From: Chloroflexota bacterium
GTDB lineage: Bacteria > Chloroflexota > Anaerolineae > Anaerolineales > Villigracilaceae
Assembly (NCBI GenBank): GCA_013388685.1
Contig: JACAET010000035.1
Location: 55,450 to 119,449, forward strand
Direction: 5' to 3'
DNA: 64,000 bases
A model generated the notes under the pieces. It was not told the origin of the DNA, ran no database searches, and saw only the letters and a list, made by a program, of their open reading frames with translations. A program made the translations under genes and the position numbers. Below are positions 45,122 through 54,173 of the stretch, piece by piece (position 1 is the stretch's first letter; each line of letters begins with the position of its first letter).

Positions 45122-45246
45122 CCCGCCCGGACATGAATGTCCGGGCTATCTCATCTAAAGCCGTCTGAAAACGGCTAAAACCCGGCTATTCAGTCCGCTT
45201 GAGCGGACTTTGTACGAACAGCCCGGAGATTGATCTCCGGGCGGAG
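45122..45246. repeat. Stem-loop chain, intergenic repeat copy 2
   Basis: Four consecutive perfect hairpins in 120 bp: GCCCGGACAT/ATGTCCGGGC (45125-45146), AGCCGT/ACGGCT (45159-45176), AGTCCGC/GCGGACT (45192-45209) and GCCCGGAGAT/ATCTCCGGGC (45221-45242), followed by GGAGC. The last unit is nearly identical to copy 1 at 41642-41675. It lies between moeZ and the CBS gene. Confidence 0.75.
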
Positions 45247-45336
45247 CATAGCAAAGGAGCCCCCGGTTTTTTCGAAAACTCGGAGTTCTTTTTCATCGCT
45301 TTGGTAAAATACCCCTATTTCACCAAAGGAGAGAGC

Positions 45337-46746
45337 ATGGGATTGCCCGTATCTTCGGAAAAGCGCGTCTACGACAATGTTTTGGGAGCAATAGGAAATA
45401 CGCCGCTCGTGCGGCTGAAACGGATCGGGCGCGACCTGCCCTGCCCGCTGTACGCAAAATTGGAGTTAATGAACCCGGGCGGTTCGGTCAAGGACCGCGT
45501 GGGGGCGTTCATCATCGAGCAGGCTGAACAGCGGGGTGAACTCAAACCCGGCGGGACGATTGTCGAGGCAACCAGTGGAAATACAGGCGTTGGTCTTGCC
45601 ATCGCCGCGGCGTTGAAGGGTTACAAAACCATCTTCGTCATGCCCGATAAAATGAGCAACGAAAAGATTCTTTTGCTTCGCGCCTATGGGGCAAAGGTGG
45701 TCATCACACCTACCGCGGTCGAACCGGACGATCCGCGCTCCTATTACGAAGTGGCAAAGAAATTTGCCCGCGAAACCCCGAACGCCATCCTGGCAAACCA
45801 ATATCACAACCCCGATAACCCGAAAACGCATGAGTTGAGTACCGGTCCCGAGTTGTGGGAGCAGACTGAAGGGCGCGTGACCGATGTCATCATCGGCATG
45901 GGCACCGGCGGGACGATCTCCGGCGTCGGGCGGTATCTCAAATCCAAAAATCCGAACATCAAGATCGTGGGCGTGGATATCGAAGGTTCGATCCTGACCG
46001 AAATCTGGCAGAACAAGGGAAAAATCCCCGAAGGCGCATACCCGAAGACATATAAAGTGGAAGGCATCGGCGAAGATTTTCTGCCCTCCGCCACCGATCT
46101 GTCGGTGGTGGATTGGATCGAGCGCGCAGGCGACAAGGAATCCTTTTTGTGGGCGCGTCAACTCGTGCGGCAGGAGGGGATCTTCGCAGGCGGTTCGTCC
46201 GGCTCCGCGATTGCCGGCGCGCTCAAATATTGCCGCCGCCTCACCCCGGACCGTCTGGCTGTGGTTATTCTGCCCGACTCGGGATCGCGCTATCTTTCGA
46301 AATTCTACGACGACAAATGGATGCGCGAATTCGGTTTCCTCTCGATGGAATTCGGCGAGACCGCCCTCGGCGACCTGTTGATTGCCAAGCCCGACAAAAC
46401 CCTCTACACCGCCGCCCTTGGCGACTCGATGCGGAAGGTGGTTTCCCTCATGCACGCCCACGGCATTTCACAGATGCCCGTCATCGGCGCGGAGGGTTCG
46501 CTGGTGGGTCTCATCGAGGAAGTGGATCTGCTCAATCACATGCTCGAGAAACACGATCACAACCCGGATGAACCGATTGATCCGCTCGTGCAAAATGCCA
46601 GCGCCGTCTTTCCTGCCGAGACCTCCCTCGAGGAAGCCATGCCCTCGCTCAAATCGGGGTTGGCGCTGATCGTGGTGGAGAACAGCAAACCCATGGGCAT
46701 CCTGACCAAAATCGACGTGCTGGATTACGTGGCGGGGAAGATATAA
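45337..46746 (+). CDS. Cystathionine beta-synthase-like enzyme with tandem CBS domains
   Basis: 469 residues. The catalytic domain (1-330) has NPGGSVKDRVG with PLP lysine K52, EATSGNTGVGLA and the phosphate loop GMGTGGTISGVGRYL, plus EGIGEDFLPSATD. Two CBS repeats occupy about 345-465 (MRKVVSLMHAHGISQMPVIG and LALIVVENSKPMGILTKIDVLDYV) and would bind an adenine nucleotide. It could make cystathionine from serine and homocysteine, or cysteine. AAAGGAGAG precedes the ATG; TAAAAT at 45305 is a likely -10. Longer upstream starts run into the repeat. Confidence 0.93.
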   Translation: MGLPVSSEKRVYDNVLGAIGNTPLVRLKRIGRDLPCPLYAKLELMNPGGSVKDRVGAFIIEQAEQRGELKPGGTIVEATSGNTGVGLAIAAALKGYKTIFVMPDKMSNEKILLLRAYGAKVVITPTAVEPDDPRSYYEVAKKFARETPNAILANQYHNPDNPKTHELSTGPELWEQTEGRVTDVIIGMGTGGTISGVGRYLKSKNPNIKIVGVDIEGSILTEIWQNKGKIPEGAYPKTYKVEGIGEDFLPSATDLSVVDWIERAGDKESFLWARQLVRQEGIFAGGSSGSAIAGALKYCRRLTPDRLAVVILPDSGSRYLSKFYDDKWMREFGFLSMEFGETALGDLLIAKPDKTLYTAALGDSMRKVVSLMHAHGISQMPVIGAEGSLVGLIEEVDLLNHMLEKHDHNPDEPIDPLVQNASAVFPAETSLEEAMPSLKSGLALIVVENSKPMGILTKIDVLDYVAGKI

Positions 46747-46807
46747 CCCCGCCTCTTCCCACACCGACTCCTGTTTCTCTTTCAATTGACCTTATCTCCC
46801 CTGAATC

Positions 46808-46839
46808 AAACCGGGACTCGTGCACACGAGTCCCGGTTT
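46808..46839. terminator. Bidirectional terminator between CBS gene and ppdK
   Basis: Perfect 15-bp inverted repeat AAACCGGGACTCGTG / CACGAGTCCCGGTTT with only a 2-base centre, between convergent genes. Confidence 0.88.
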
Positions 46840-46859
46840 CCATGCTGTGATCTCTGGTC

Positions 46860-49676
46860 TTACTTGTCTTCCGCAATGCTCTTGCCGCTGTGCTTCAACG
46901 CCGCATGTGCCGCGGCAAGACGCGCAATCGGCACGCGGAACGGCGAGCAGGAGACATAATTGTTGCCGATGAGATGGCACCATTCGATGGAGTCGGGGTC
47001 GCCGCCGTGTTCGCCGCAGATGCCCACTTCGAGGTTTGGGCGGGTCTTGCGTCCCTCGGCAATTGCCCATTGCATCAGTTTGCCCACGCCGCCGCGATCC
47101 AGCGTCTGGAAGGGATTCTTCTCGAGGATGCCCTGCTCCTGATAGGTGATCAGGAAGTTGCGTTCGGCGTCGTCGCGGGAGTACCCGTAGGTCATTTGAG
47201 TCAGATCGTTCGTGCCGAAGGAGAAGAATTCGGCGCGCTGGGCGACCTCACCCGCCGTGACCGCCGCGCGCGGGATTTCGATCATCGTACCGAATTTGTA
47301 ATCGAATTTGACCTCCTTCTCCTCCATCACAGTTTGGGCAATGCGCTCCAGCCTCGGCTGGATCCACTCCAGTTCCTTGACCGTGCCGGTCAACGGGATC
47401 ATCACCTCAGGCTTGACGACGATGCCGCGCAGGGTGCAATCTGCCGCGGCTTCGAAGATGGCGCGTACCTGCATCTCTACGATTTCGGGCATGGCGATGC
47501 TCAGGCGAACGCCGCGCAGACCCATCATCGGGTTCGATTCGTGCATGCCCTTGACGGCGCGCAGAAGGTCTTCCTTGTCCTTCAGTCCTTCGGTCTCGCC
47601 TTTGACGCGCATCGTGATGACCTCTTCGAGCAGTTTTTCCTCGTCCGGCATGAACTCGTGCAGAGGCGGGTCGATCAGGCGGATGATGACGGGATAACCG
47701 TCCATCGCCTCGAAGAGACCGTCGAAATCCCTGCGCTGGTAGGGGAGCAGTTCGTTCAGGGCGGCGGTGCGTTCATCGCTGGTCTTCGCCAGGATCATGC
47801 GCTGGACGATGGGCAGACGTTCGGGTTCGAAGAACATGTGCTCGGTCCGGCAGAGACCGATGCCCACGGCGCCGTAGGAGTGGGCGCGGCGCGCATCCTT
47901 CGGGTAATCGGCGTTTGCCCAAACCTGCAAGCCGCGCGTGGGCCAGCCTTTGGGCGCTTTGCGGATGTCCTTGCGGGCGCAGATTTCATCCGCCCATTTG
48001 AGCAGGGTGAGCAGTTCGGTCTGTTCCTCGAGGGAGGGCGAGGTGGTGGGGATTTTCCCGATAAAGACTTTGCCGGTCGTGCCGTCCACCGAAATCCATT
48101 CGCCTTCACGGACAACCTTATCGCCGACGGTCATCAGCCGCTTCTCGAGGTCAATTTTGATTGCCGAAGCGCCAACCACACAAGGAATCCCGAACTGACG
48201 GGCAACAACCGCCGCGTGCGAGGTGGCGCCGCCTTCGCTGGTGAGCACGCCCTGAGACGCAATCATGCCATGCACGTCGTCGGGCTTGGTGAACGGACGC
48301 ACCATGATGGTGGTCTGTTTTTCTTCCTTCGCCATCTTCTCGGCGGTATCCGCGTCGAAGTAGACCTGTCCAACGGCCGCGCCGGGCGAGGCGTTGACCC
48401 CCTTGGCATAGAGGGAACCGTCATTTTCAGCCTTCTTCATCGCGGCGTCATCGAACTGCGGGTGCAGGAGGGAGTCCACGTTCTCCGGCGTGACGCGCAG
48501 GACCGCCTCCTCCTTCGTGATGAGTTTTTCCTTTGCCATGTCAACCGCAATCTTCACCGCCGCTTTGGCAGTGCGTTTGCCGCTGCGGGTTTGGAGCATC
48601 CACAGTTTGCCGCGTTCGATGGTGAACTCGACATCCTGCATGTCTTTGTAGTGCTTCTCCAGTTTTTTGGTGATTCCCATGAACTGTTTGTAGGCTTTGG
48701 GCATTTCCTTCGCAAGTTTTTCGATGGGTTCCGCGTTGCGGATGCCCGCCACCACGTCCTCTCCCTGCGCGTTGAGCAAGTACTCGCCCAGCATCTTCTT
48801 CTCCCCCGTGGACGGGTCGCGCGTGAACGCCACGCCGGTGCCGGAGTCGTCTCCCATATTACCGAAGACCATCGTCACGATGTTGACTGCGGTTCCCAGG
48901 TCGTCCGAAATGCCGGTGGCGCGGCGGTAGTCCACAGCGCGTTTGCCGTTCCAGGATTCGAACACGGCTTTGGTGGCAAGTTCGAGCTGTTTGTACACAT
49001 CCTGCGGGAAGTCGAAGCCTACATGTCCCTTGAAAACGTTCTTGAAGGTGTGGGTGAGTTCCCTCCAATCCTCCGCGGTCATATCGGTGTCCACTTTGTA
49101 GCCGCGTTTTTCCTTGTATTCCGCCATCGGATGCTCGAAGACCTCGTCGTCGAGGTTGAAGACGGTGGTGCCGAACATTTCGACCAGGCGGCGATAGAGG
49201 TCCCATACGAAGCGCGGGTTGTTTGTCAGCCTGATCATGCCCTCCACAACCTCATCGTTCAAGCCGATGTTGAGAATGGTATTCATCATGCCGGGCATCG
49301 AGAACTTTGCCCCCGAACGGCAGGAAACCAGCAGAGGGTTGTTCGGATCGCCGAATTTCTTGCCGGTTGCCTTCTCGGTCTTCTTCATTGCGGCGAGCAC
49401 CTGCTCCCACATCCCGGCGGGGAATTTACCGGTTTTACGGAATTCGTTACAGGCTTCGGTGGTAACCGTGAATCCGGGTGGAACGGGCACGCCGGCGCGC
49501 GTCATATCTGCCAGACCGGAACCCTTTCCGCCCAGCAAGGAGCGGACGCCCTCCCACGAACCGGCATACTTCTCAGCGGCTTTCACCTCCTCGAATAAGT
49601 AAACCCATTTCTGGGCGGTTGCTTTCTTTACGTTTGTTCGTTGATGTACCTTCTTCTTTGCAGTCTTTTTTGCCAT
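46860..49676 (-). CDS. ppdK: Pyruvate, phosphate dikinase
   Basis: 938 residues. N-terminal nucleotide domain (VRSLLGGKGSGLADMTRAGVPVPPGFTVTT), the swivelling phosphohistidine domain with GGATSHAAVVARQFGIPCVVG, and the C-terminal PEP/pyruvate TIM barrel with GLCRTEHMF, FGTNDLTQMTYG and EVGICGEHGGDP. It interconverts pyruvate, ATP and phosphate with PEP, AMP and PPi. The ATG at 49676 follows GGAGGG; the first 25 residues are an unusual Lys-rich tail (MAKKTAKKKVHQRTNVKK). It is monocistronic. Confidence 0.96.
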   Translation of the reverse strand: MAKKTAKKKVHQRTNVKKATAQKWVYLFEEVKAAEKYAGSWEGVRSLLGGKGSGLADMTRAGVPVPPGFTVTTEACNEFRKTGKFPAGMWEQVLAAMKKTEKATGKKFGDPNNPLLVSCRSGAKFSMPGMMNTILNIGLNDEVVEGMIRLTNNPRFVWDLYRRLVEMFGTTVFNLDDEVFEHPMAEYKEKRGYKVDTDMTAEDWRELTHTFKNVFKGHVGFDFPQDVYKQLELATKAVFESWNGKRAVDYRRATGISDDLGTAVNIVTMVFGNMGDDSGTGVAFTRDPSTGEKKMLGEYLLNAQGEDVVAGIRNAEPIEKLAKEMPKAYKQFMGITKKLEKHYKDMQDVEFTIERGKLWMLQTRSGKRTAKAAVKIAVDMAKEKLITKEEAVLRVTPENVDSLLHPQFDDAAMKKAENDGSLYAKGVNASPGAAVGQVYFDADTAEKMAKEEKQTTIMVRPFTKPDDVHGMIASQGVLTSEGGATSHAAVVARQFGIPCVVGASAIKIDLEKRLMTVGDKVVREGEWISVDGTTGKVFIGKIPTTSPSLEEQTELLTLLKWADEICARKDIRKAPKGWPTRGLQVWANADYPKDARRAHSYGAVGIGLCRTEHMFFEPERLPIVQRMILAKTSDERTAALNELLPYQRRDFDGLFEAMDGYPVIIRLIDPPLHEFMPDEEKLLEEVITMRVKGETEGLKDKEDLLRAVKGMHESNPMMGLRGVRLSIAMPEIVEMQVRAIFEAAADCTLRGIVVKPEVMIPLTGTVKELEWIQPRLERIAQTVMEEKEVKFDYKFGTMIEIPRAAVTAGEVAQRAEFFSFGTNDLTQMTYGYSRDDAERNFLITYQEQGILEKNPFQTLDRGGVGKLMQWAIAEGRKTRPNLEVGICGEHGGDPDSIEWCHLIGNNYVSCSPFRVPIARLAAAHAALKHSGKSIAEDK

Positions 49677-49784
49677 ACGGCCCTCCATAAAAGGATAAGA
49701 ATAGCGGAATAATTGCGTGAAGTTTACCACAAAGCCTTTTGGATAAATGTGATGTTTTTAACGCTCATTTGTCAGGGTTTTCGG

Positions 49785-49813
49785 TTGATTTTTACTCGCT
49801 ATTCTGTTAGTAT
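49785..49813 (+). promoter_or_regulatory. Promoter of lone response regulator
   Basis: TTGATT, 17-bp spacer, TAGTAT, about 60 bp before the start codon. Confidence 0.55.
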
Positions 49814-49875
49814 CCTGCAAAGTACAAATCGCAAAGATTGTATGATAATTGGCGCACGTACAGGAAACCCGAATT

Positions 49876-50304
49876 ATGACTACAAAGATCATTGTTATTG
49901 ACGACGATACCGCAGTGACGGATCTGCTCTCTGTCTTGCTGAAGTCGCACGGCTTTGAGGTTCGGGCGACGAACAATAGCACAGAGGGCTTGAATCTCAT
50001 CCGTGAAGAAAAATTCGATCTGGTCATACTCGACCTGATGATGCCCGAAATGGACGGATGGGAAATCTGCAAGGAAGTCCGTTCCTTCAGCCAGGTGCCG
50101 ATCATCGTACTCTCCGCGCTCAACGATCCGTCCATGGTGGCGAGCGTCCTTGATGCGGGCGCCGATGATTACCTGACCAAACCGACCCCCAGCCGCATCC
50201 TGGTGGCTCACATCAACCGCCTGACACGCAGAAACGGAAGTTTGCCCGTCTCTTCTACAACCGGCGTGGCGACCGAACCCGCCAAACCTCTCCCTGCGAC
50301 ATAA
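49876..50304 (+). CDS. Stand-alone response regulator receiver protein
   Basis: 142 residues. Single REC domain: acidic pair IDDDT, phospho-acceptor in VILDLMMPEMDGW, Thr/Ser in IVLSAL and Lys in DYLTKPT. There is no output domain after residue 122, only a Ser/Thr/Pro tail. It may act as a CheY-like or Spo0F-like relay. The ATG at 49876 gives the normal MTTKIIVIDDD start. No kinase gene is adjacent. Confidence 0.9.
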   Translation: MTTKIIVIDDDTAVTDLLSVLLKSHGFEVRATNNSTEGLNLIREEKFDLVILDLMMPEMDGWEICKEVRSFSQVPIIVLSALNDPSMVASVLDAGADDYLTKPTPSRILVAHINRLTRRNGSLPVSSTTGVATEPAKPLPAT

Positions 50305-50340
50305 CAAGCGGATCTTCCCTCGCCGGAACCTGATTCGCCA

Positions 50341-50380
50341 AACCAGACATCCCGCCTCAACCGTGGCGGGATGTCTGGTT
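50341..50380 (+). terminator. Terminator after lone response regulator
   Basis: Perfect 16-bp stem AACCAGACATCCCGCC / GGCGGGATGTCTGGTT with an 8-base loop, then TCTGATG. The T-run is weak. From here to 50602 no gene is seen. Confidence 0.75.
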
Positions 50381-50459
50381 TCTGATGCGTGACGTTATGG
50401 AACGTATTCTAGATAGTCGGTCGAAAATCATTAGACGCGCAACAGAGAACGTCCCCGTC

Positions 50460-50478
50460 GGCGTAAGAGAACGCCGAT
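50460..50478. repeat. 19-nt hairpin repeat, copy 1
   Basis: GGCGTAAGAGAACGCCGAT, identical to 60254-60272. It folds as GGCGT/ACGCC with a 6-base loop. It sits in a gene-free 220-bp stretch. Confidence 0.6.
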
Positions 50479-50602
50479 TGTGCCCATGGATTTCTAAAAA
50501 ACCTACGATTGAACACTTATGCCAAAAGGATTCTTTCCGGTGTAGTCATGCGCTCTCTGGCTCATTTTCAGATTAACATGAACTTCGGGGGCGAAATATC
50601 CG

Positions 50603-51376
50603 TTACGCGCCTTTGTACAGGGTAGTTAATGCCCGGGCGGTCTGCTCCTTGGCCTCCAGCATGGGCAAATGTCCGGCGCCCGGCACCTCGACCAGCAGGG
50701 CGTGAGGCGCCGCTTCCTTCGCCTCCCGCGCCCGTTCGACGGGGATCAGCGTATCCGCATCCCCGTGGACAAGGACAATGGGACAGGTCAGGGATGCCAG
50801 CACGGAGGTGGAGTCGGGACGTTTCGCCATGGCGTTGAGCGCGCCGATACAGGCTTGAGGGGTCTGACGCTGCATCACCTGGCGGACAAAGGCTTGCAGG
50901 TTGGAATCGCTGGTGAATTTGGGGGTCATTGCCTCCACGATGCCGCCGATGCCCTGCTCTGCCGCCTCCGCCGCGGATTTGTAACGTCCCTCCTTGCGCT
51001 CGGGAGAATCTGCCAGCGTTTGAGAAGCGATCAATCCTAGACCCGTTACACGGTCAGGGAAGAGGCGGACAAATGCCAGCGCCACATAACCGCCCATCGA
51101 ATGTCCGGCAATGGCGGTTTTCGCAATGTGGAGAGAATCCAGCAAGGCGGCGATATCTGATGCATAGTCGTCCATTGTGTACGGCGTCGCCACCGTTGCA
51201 GATTCGCCAAAGCCGCGCAGGTCGGGGAGGAGGAGGTCGAATTTATCTTCGAGCAGCGGCGTGACTTCATCCCAGATGTGATGGTCGAGCGGGTAGCCGT
51301 GCAGGAGCACGAGCGGCTGTCCCTGCCCGCGGCGGGCGTATGCCAGTTCGATACCGTTGACGATTGTTTTTTGCAT
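50603..51376 (-). CDS. Alpha/beta hydrolase
   Basis: 257 residues. Oxyanion segment VLLHGYPLDHHIWDEV, nucleophile elbow GHSMGG (Ser about 94), acid in VHGDADTLIP and catalytic His in GAGHLPMLEA, a full triad. Most like the small esterase/3-oxoadipate-enol-lactonase-type branch; the substrate is not predictable. It is the last gene of the minus-strand group below hpt and starts 8 bp after the exonuclease-like gene. Confidence 0.9.
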   Translation of the reverse strand: MQKTIVNGIELAYARRGQGQPLVLLHGYPLDHHIWDEVTPLLEDKFDLLLPDLRGFGESATVATPYTMDDYASDIAALLDSLHIAKTAIAGHSMGGYVALAFVRLFPDRVTGLGLIASQTLADSPERKEGRYKSAAEAAEQGIGGIVEAMTPKFTSDSNLQAFVRQVMQRQTPQACIGALNAMAKRPDSTSVLASLTCPIVLVHGDADTLIPVERAREAKEAAPHALLVEVPGAGHLPMLEAKEQTARALTTLYKGA

Positions 51377-51384
51377 GGCGCCTC

Positions 51385-51918
51385 TTATTGCCAGTTGACT
51401 GCCACCTTTAACTTACTACCCAATTTCGAGTAGTAGTGAATATATCCATGCTCGCGCCCGAATTCATAGACGCGGCGGGTGATGTCCACATCTGCCTTGC
51501 AGTATTCGGCGACTTTGTCCAGTTCGCCGTTCCGAAACCACTGTACAGATTGTAATCCGTCGGCGGTTTTAGTTGCGCCGAGAGTGGCTTTGGCAATGGT
51601 ATCCAGGCTCAGGCGGAAGCCGAGCGCGCGGAAGATGTCTTGCAGCATGTCGGTGGAGCGGAAGGCGCGGAAATTTTCGGTTGGGGCGTAGGGTTTGAGC
51701 ACTTCGTAGTCGAAGTTGAGGATATTGAAGCCGATGACGCGGTTGGCGGTTTTCAATTCGGCGATGAGCGCAGCCGCGTCCTGCTCCCAATAGACGGCAA
51801 AATCGTCCCGCGCGGTGGACCAGGTCACGCCGCAGGCGAGACCGAGCTTTCCTGCCTCGCGCCCGCCAACTTCGTCGAAGGTTTTCTGAGTTTCCAGATC
51901 GAAGTAAACAATGTTCAT
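51385..51918 (-). CDS. RNase H-like DEDD 3'-5' exonuclease domain protein
   Basis: 177 residues. Metal-binding motifs: Exo I NIVYFDLETQKTF (D, E), Exo II RVIGFNILNFDYEVL (D) and Exo III EYCKADVDITRRVYEF (D). The layout matches the YprB-like single-strand exonuclease group, often found fused to helicases; here the domain stands alone. It could work in DNA repair or RNA trimming; the cca neighbour 18 bp upstream makes an RNA role possible but unproven. Confidence 0.8.
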   Translation of the reverse strand: MNIVYFDLETQKTFDEVGGREAGKLGLACGVTWSTARDDFAVYWEQDAAALIAELKTANRVIGFNILNFDYEVLKPYAPTENFRAFRSTDMLQDIFRALGFRLSLDTIAKATLGATKTADGLQSVQWFRNGELDKVAEYCKADVDITRRVYEFGREHGYIHYYSKLGSKLKVAVNWQ

Positions 51919-51936
51919 TTGAATTTGCCCGTTTCC

Positions 51937-53595
51937 CTATTTCTCATGATTTTCCTGTTCCTCCAGCCACTGCCGCGCAAACGAGATGGCTTCCTCGCGT
52001 GCTGCGATTTTGCCTGTTGCCTGCGCCTCGCGGATGGCTTCGAGCAGTTGACCGATCTTTCTGCCGGGCGTGAGGTTTAACTCTTTCATCAAGTCGTTTC
52101 CGTCCAGCAGGCGGGGCGGGGCGACGGTTTCCTGCGGCTTTTCCCAGTAGTTTTCGAGCAGGAGACGGGCGATGTCGAGCGCGGCGGTCCAGGTTTCTTG
52201 TGTGAGTGTCGGTCCGCGCGCGCCGCGCAGATCGGCGAGACCGAACAGGACGAGGTCCACGCCTGCTTCGCCGCTATCGCGGAAGAAGCGATAGATGGCT
52301 TTGCGCGAAGGCGCCTGACCGTCGTTTTCGAGGCGGCTGGCGAAGGAGTGAAAGCGCATATGATGACGGACGATGATTTCGATGCGCTCGATTTCGTCAT
52401 TGCTGAGGTTGAACTCGCGCGCCCTCCGGGAAGCGCTTGCCGCGCCGCGCGTGTCGTGGTCATAGAAGCGCACCCGTCCCGCCTCATCCACGGACCTTGT
52501 GGCGGGTTTCTCGACATCGTGATACAGCGCCGCAAAGAACAACGCCGCGCGGACGGAGCGGTCGGCGTTGAGGAAGTGGGCGAAGTGTGCGGCAAACCGT
52601 TCGCGGAACCTGCCCAGGCGCAGGGTAAGCAGACCGGTGAACAGGTCGTTGGTTTCTTCGGCGGAGTAGCCCACGCGCAGGGCGGTGAGGATGGCTTCGA
52701 GATGTTTGAGCGCGCTCAGGGTGTGTTCCCATACGTCGTAAATGTGCGGATCGGATTGGGTCACGCCTTTCAGGGCGGAGAGTTCGGGGAGGAGGTGGGG
52801 GAAGACGCCGAGTATTTCCAGCGCGCGCAGGGCGGCGTCGGGTTTGGGACCTTCGAGGATTTTGAACAACTCGTCCCGTTTGCGCTCGGGTGAGACGTTG
52901 GGCAGAAGGGGAGCGGCGCCTTTCATTGCTTTGCGGGCGGCGGGTTCGATTTTGAAATCGAATTCTGCCGCAAGGCGGACGGCGCGCAGAATGCGGACGG
53001 GGTCATCGGCGAGAGAGGTGGGGGAGCAGGCGCGCAGGAGTTTGGCGCGCAGGTCGGATGCGCCGTTGAGCGGGTCGTGGAGGGCTTGTGCCTGAAGGTC
53101 AAAGGCGATGGCGTTGAGGGTGAAATCACGCTTGCGGAGGTCTTCTTCGAGGCTGTTGCCGCGCCAGGAGGCGAAATCGAGGAAGATGCGGGTGCCGTCG
53201 GCGTCGGTGAAAATGACGCGGGCGGTGTCGCGCTCTTTGTCGAGGATCAGGAAGTCGGCTTGGAGGGCGTTGGCGACTTTTCGGGCGGAGGCAATGGCTT
53301 TTGAGGGCAGGACAAAGTCGAGGTCCCGGGAGAGGCGGTTGAGGAGCATATCCCGCACGGCGCCGCCGACAAGGTGGATGTCGGTCTGCGGCAGAAGGTC
53401 TCGTATTTCGTTCAGCAGAGGAGGAAGAGGAACAGGGATGGGCATGTAGAGGATTTCGGGTTTTTCTTTGTGCCTGCTTTGTTGTGCGGCGTGCAAGGCT
53501 TGTTCGGGCGTTCCCCCCTGGGCGACGATGCGGCCGCGGATGCGGGCGACCCAGCGCCCGGCGTAGGCGGATGGGGCTTGCGGGTCGTCTGGCAT
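51937..53595 (-). CDS. cca: CCA-adding/poly(A) polymerase family tRNA nucleotidyltransferase with HD domain
   Basis: 552 residues. An N-terminal about 45-residue module (YAGRWVARIRGRIVAQGGTPEQAL) resembles DUF5678. The nucleotidyltransferase head has IHLVGGAVRDMLL and DLDFVLP carrying the metal aspartates, then RDFTLNAIAFDL and DPVRILRAVRLAAEF. An HD hydrolase domain follows (AALYHDVEKPATR, VRHHMRFH). It should add or repair tRNA CCA ends; none of the three tRNAs here encodes CCA, so such an enzyme is needed. Poly(A) polymerase is an alternative. Confidence 0.9.
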   Translation of the reverse strand: MPDDPQAPSAYAGRWVARIRGRIVAQGGTPEQALHAAQQSRHKEKPEILYMPIPVPLPPLLNEIRDLLPQTDIHLVGGAVRDMLLNRLSRDLDFVLPSKAIASARKVANALQADFLILDKERDTARVIFTDADGTRIFLDFASWRGNSLEEDLRKRDFTLNAIAFDLQAQALHDPLNGASDLRAKLLRACSPTSLADDPVRILRAVRLAAEFDFKIEPAARKAMKGAAPLLPNVSPERKRDELFKILEGPKPDAALRALEILGVFPHLLPELSALKGVTQSDPHIYDVWEHTLSALKHLEAILTALRVGYSAEETNDLFTGLLTLRLGRFRERFAAHFAHFLNADRSVRAALFFAALYHDVEKPATRSVDEAGRVRFYDHDTRGAASASRRAREFNLSNDEIERIEIIVRHHMRFHSFASRLENDGQAPSRKAIYRFFRDSGEAGVDLVLFGLADLRGARGPTLTQETWTAALDIARLLLENYWEKPQETVAPPRLLDGNDLMKELNLTPGRKIGQLLEAIREAQATGKIAAREEAISFARQWLEEQENHEK

Positions 53596-53599
53596 GAGG

Positions 53600-54157
53600 T
53601 TACCGGGGCGGCTGGTATTTTTTCAAATCCACCACGCCGATGAAGGGCAGGTTGCGGTAGTATTCGTCAATGTCCAGCCCGTAGCCGAAGACGAATTTAT
53701 TGGGAATTTGGAAGCCGCGATAGTGGATGGGGACGACGGCTTCGCGGCGTTCGGCTTTGTCGAGCAGGGCGCAGACCTTGAGGCTTTTGGGCTGGCGCAG
53801 TTGGAGCAGTTCGAGGACGTAGGCAATGGTGTGACCGCTGTCCACGATGTCTTCGACGAGCAGGACGTCTTTGCCCTGGATGTCGGTGTGCAAGTCCATC
53901 GCCACGCGGACGGTGCCGCTCGATTGGCGTTTGCCAACGCCATAGGAAGAGACAGCCATGTAATCCACGGTGTGGGGGGCGGTGATGCGGCGGCTGAGGT
54001 CCACCAGGAAGGGAACGCCACCGCGCAGGATGCAGATGAGGAGCAGGTTACCGTCGGGGTAGTCGGCGCTGATTTGCGTTCCCAGTTCTTGGATGCGGGC
54101 TTGAAGCGTTTTTTCGTCGATCAGGATTTCGGCGAGGATGTCTTTATAGTCCTGCAT
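53600..54157 (-). CDS. hpt: Hypoxanthine phosphoribosyltransferase
   Basis: 185 residues. The PRPP motif is VLLVEDIVDSGHT; ILRGGVPFLVDLSRR near residue 45 and FVFGYGLDIDEYYRNLPFIG near the end are family hallmarks. It salvages hypoxanthine and guanine. The ATG at 54157 follows GGGAGG; a longer frame upstream lies inside tdk in another phase and is rejected. It forms a nucleotide-salvage pair with tdk, 16 bp upstream. Confidence 0.95.
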   Translation of the reverse strand: MQDYKDILAEILIDEKTLQARIQELGTQISADYPDGNLLLICILRGGVPFLVDLSRRITAPHTVDYMAVSSYGVGKRQSSGTVRVAMDLHTDIQGKDVLLVEDIVDSGHTIAYVLELLQLRQPKSLKVCALLDKAERREAVVPIHYRGFQIPNKFVFGYGLDIDEYYRNLPFIGVVDLKKYQPPR

Positions 54158-54173
54158 GGCTTGCCTCCCGATG

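Noticed and set aside
45093..45336. CRISPR array, because of several evenly spaced inverted repeats
   Set aside because: The units are different hairpins, not direct repeats with spacers, and no cas genes are present.
46890..49598. A 902-residue open frame on the plus strand opposite ppdK
   Set aside because: It is an antisense shadow of ppdK in a GC-rich region; composition is His/Asp/Phe/Gly-biased and no family motif is seen, while ppdK has complete catalytic motifs.
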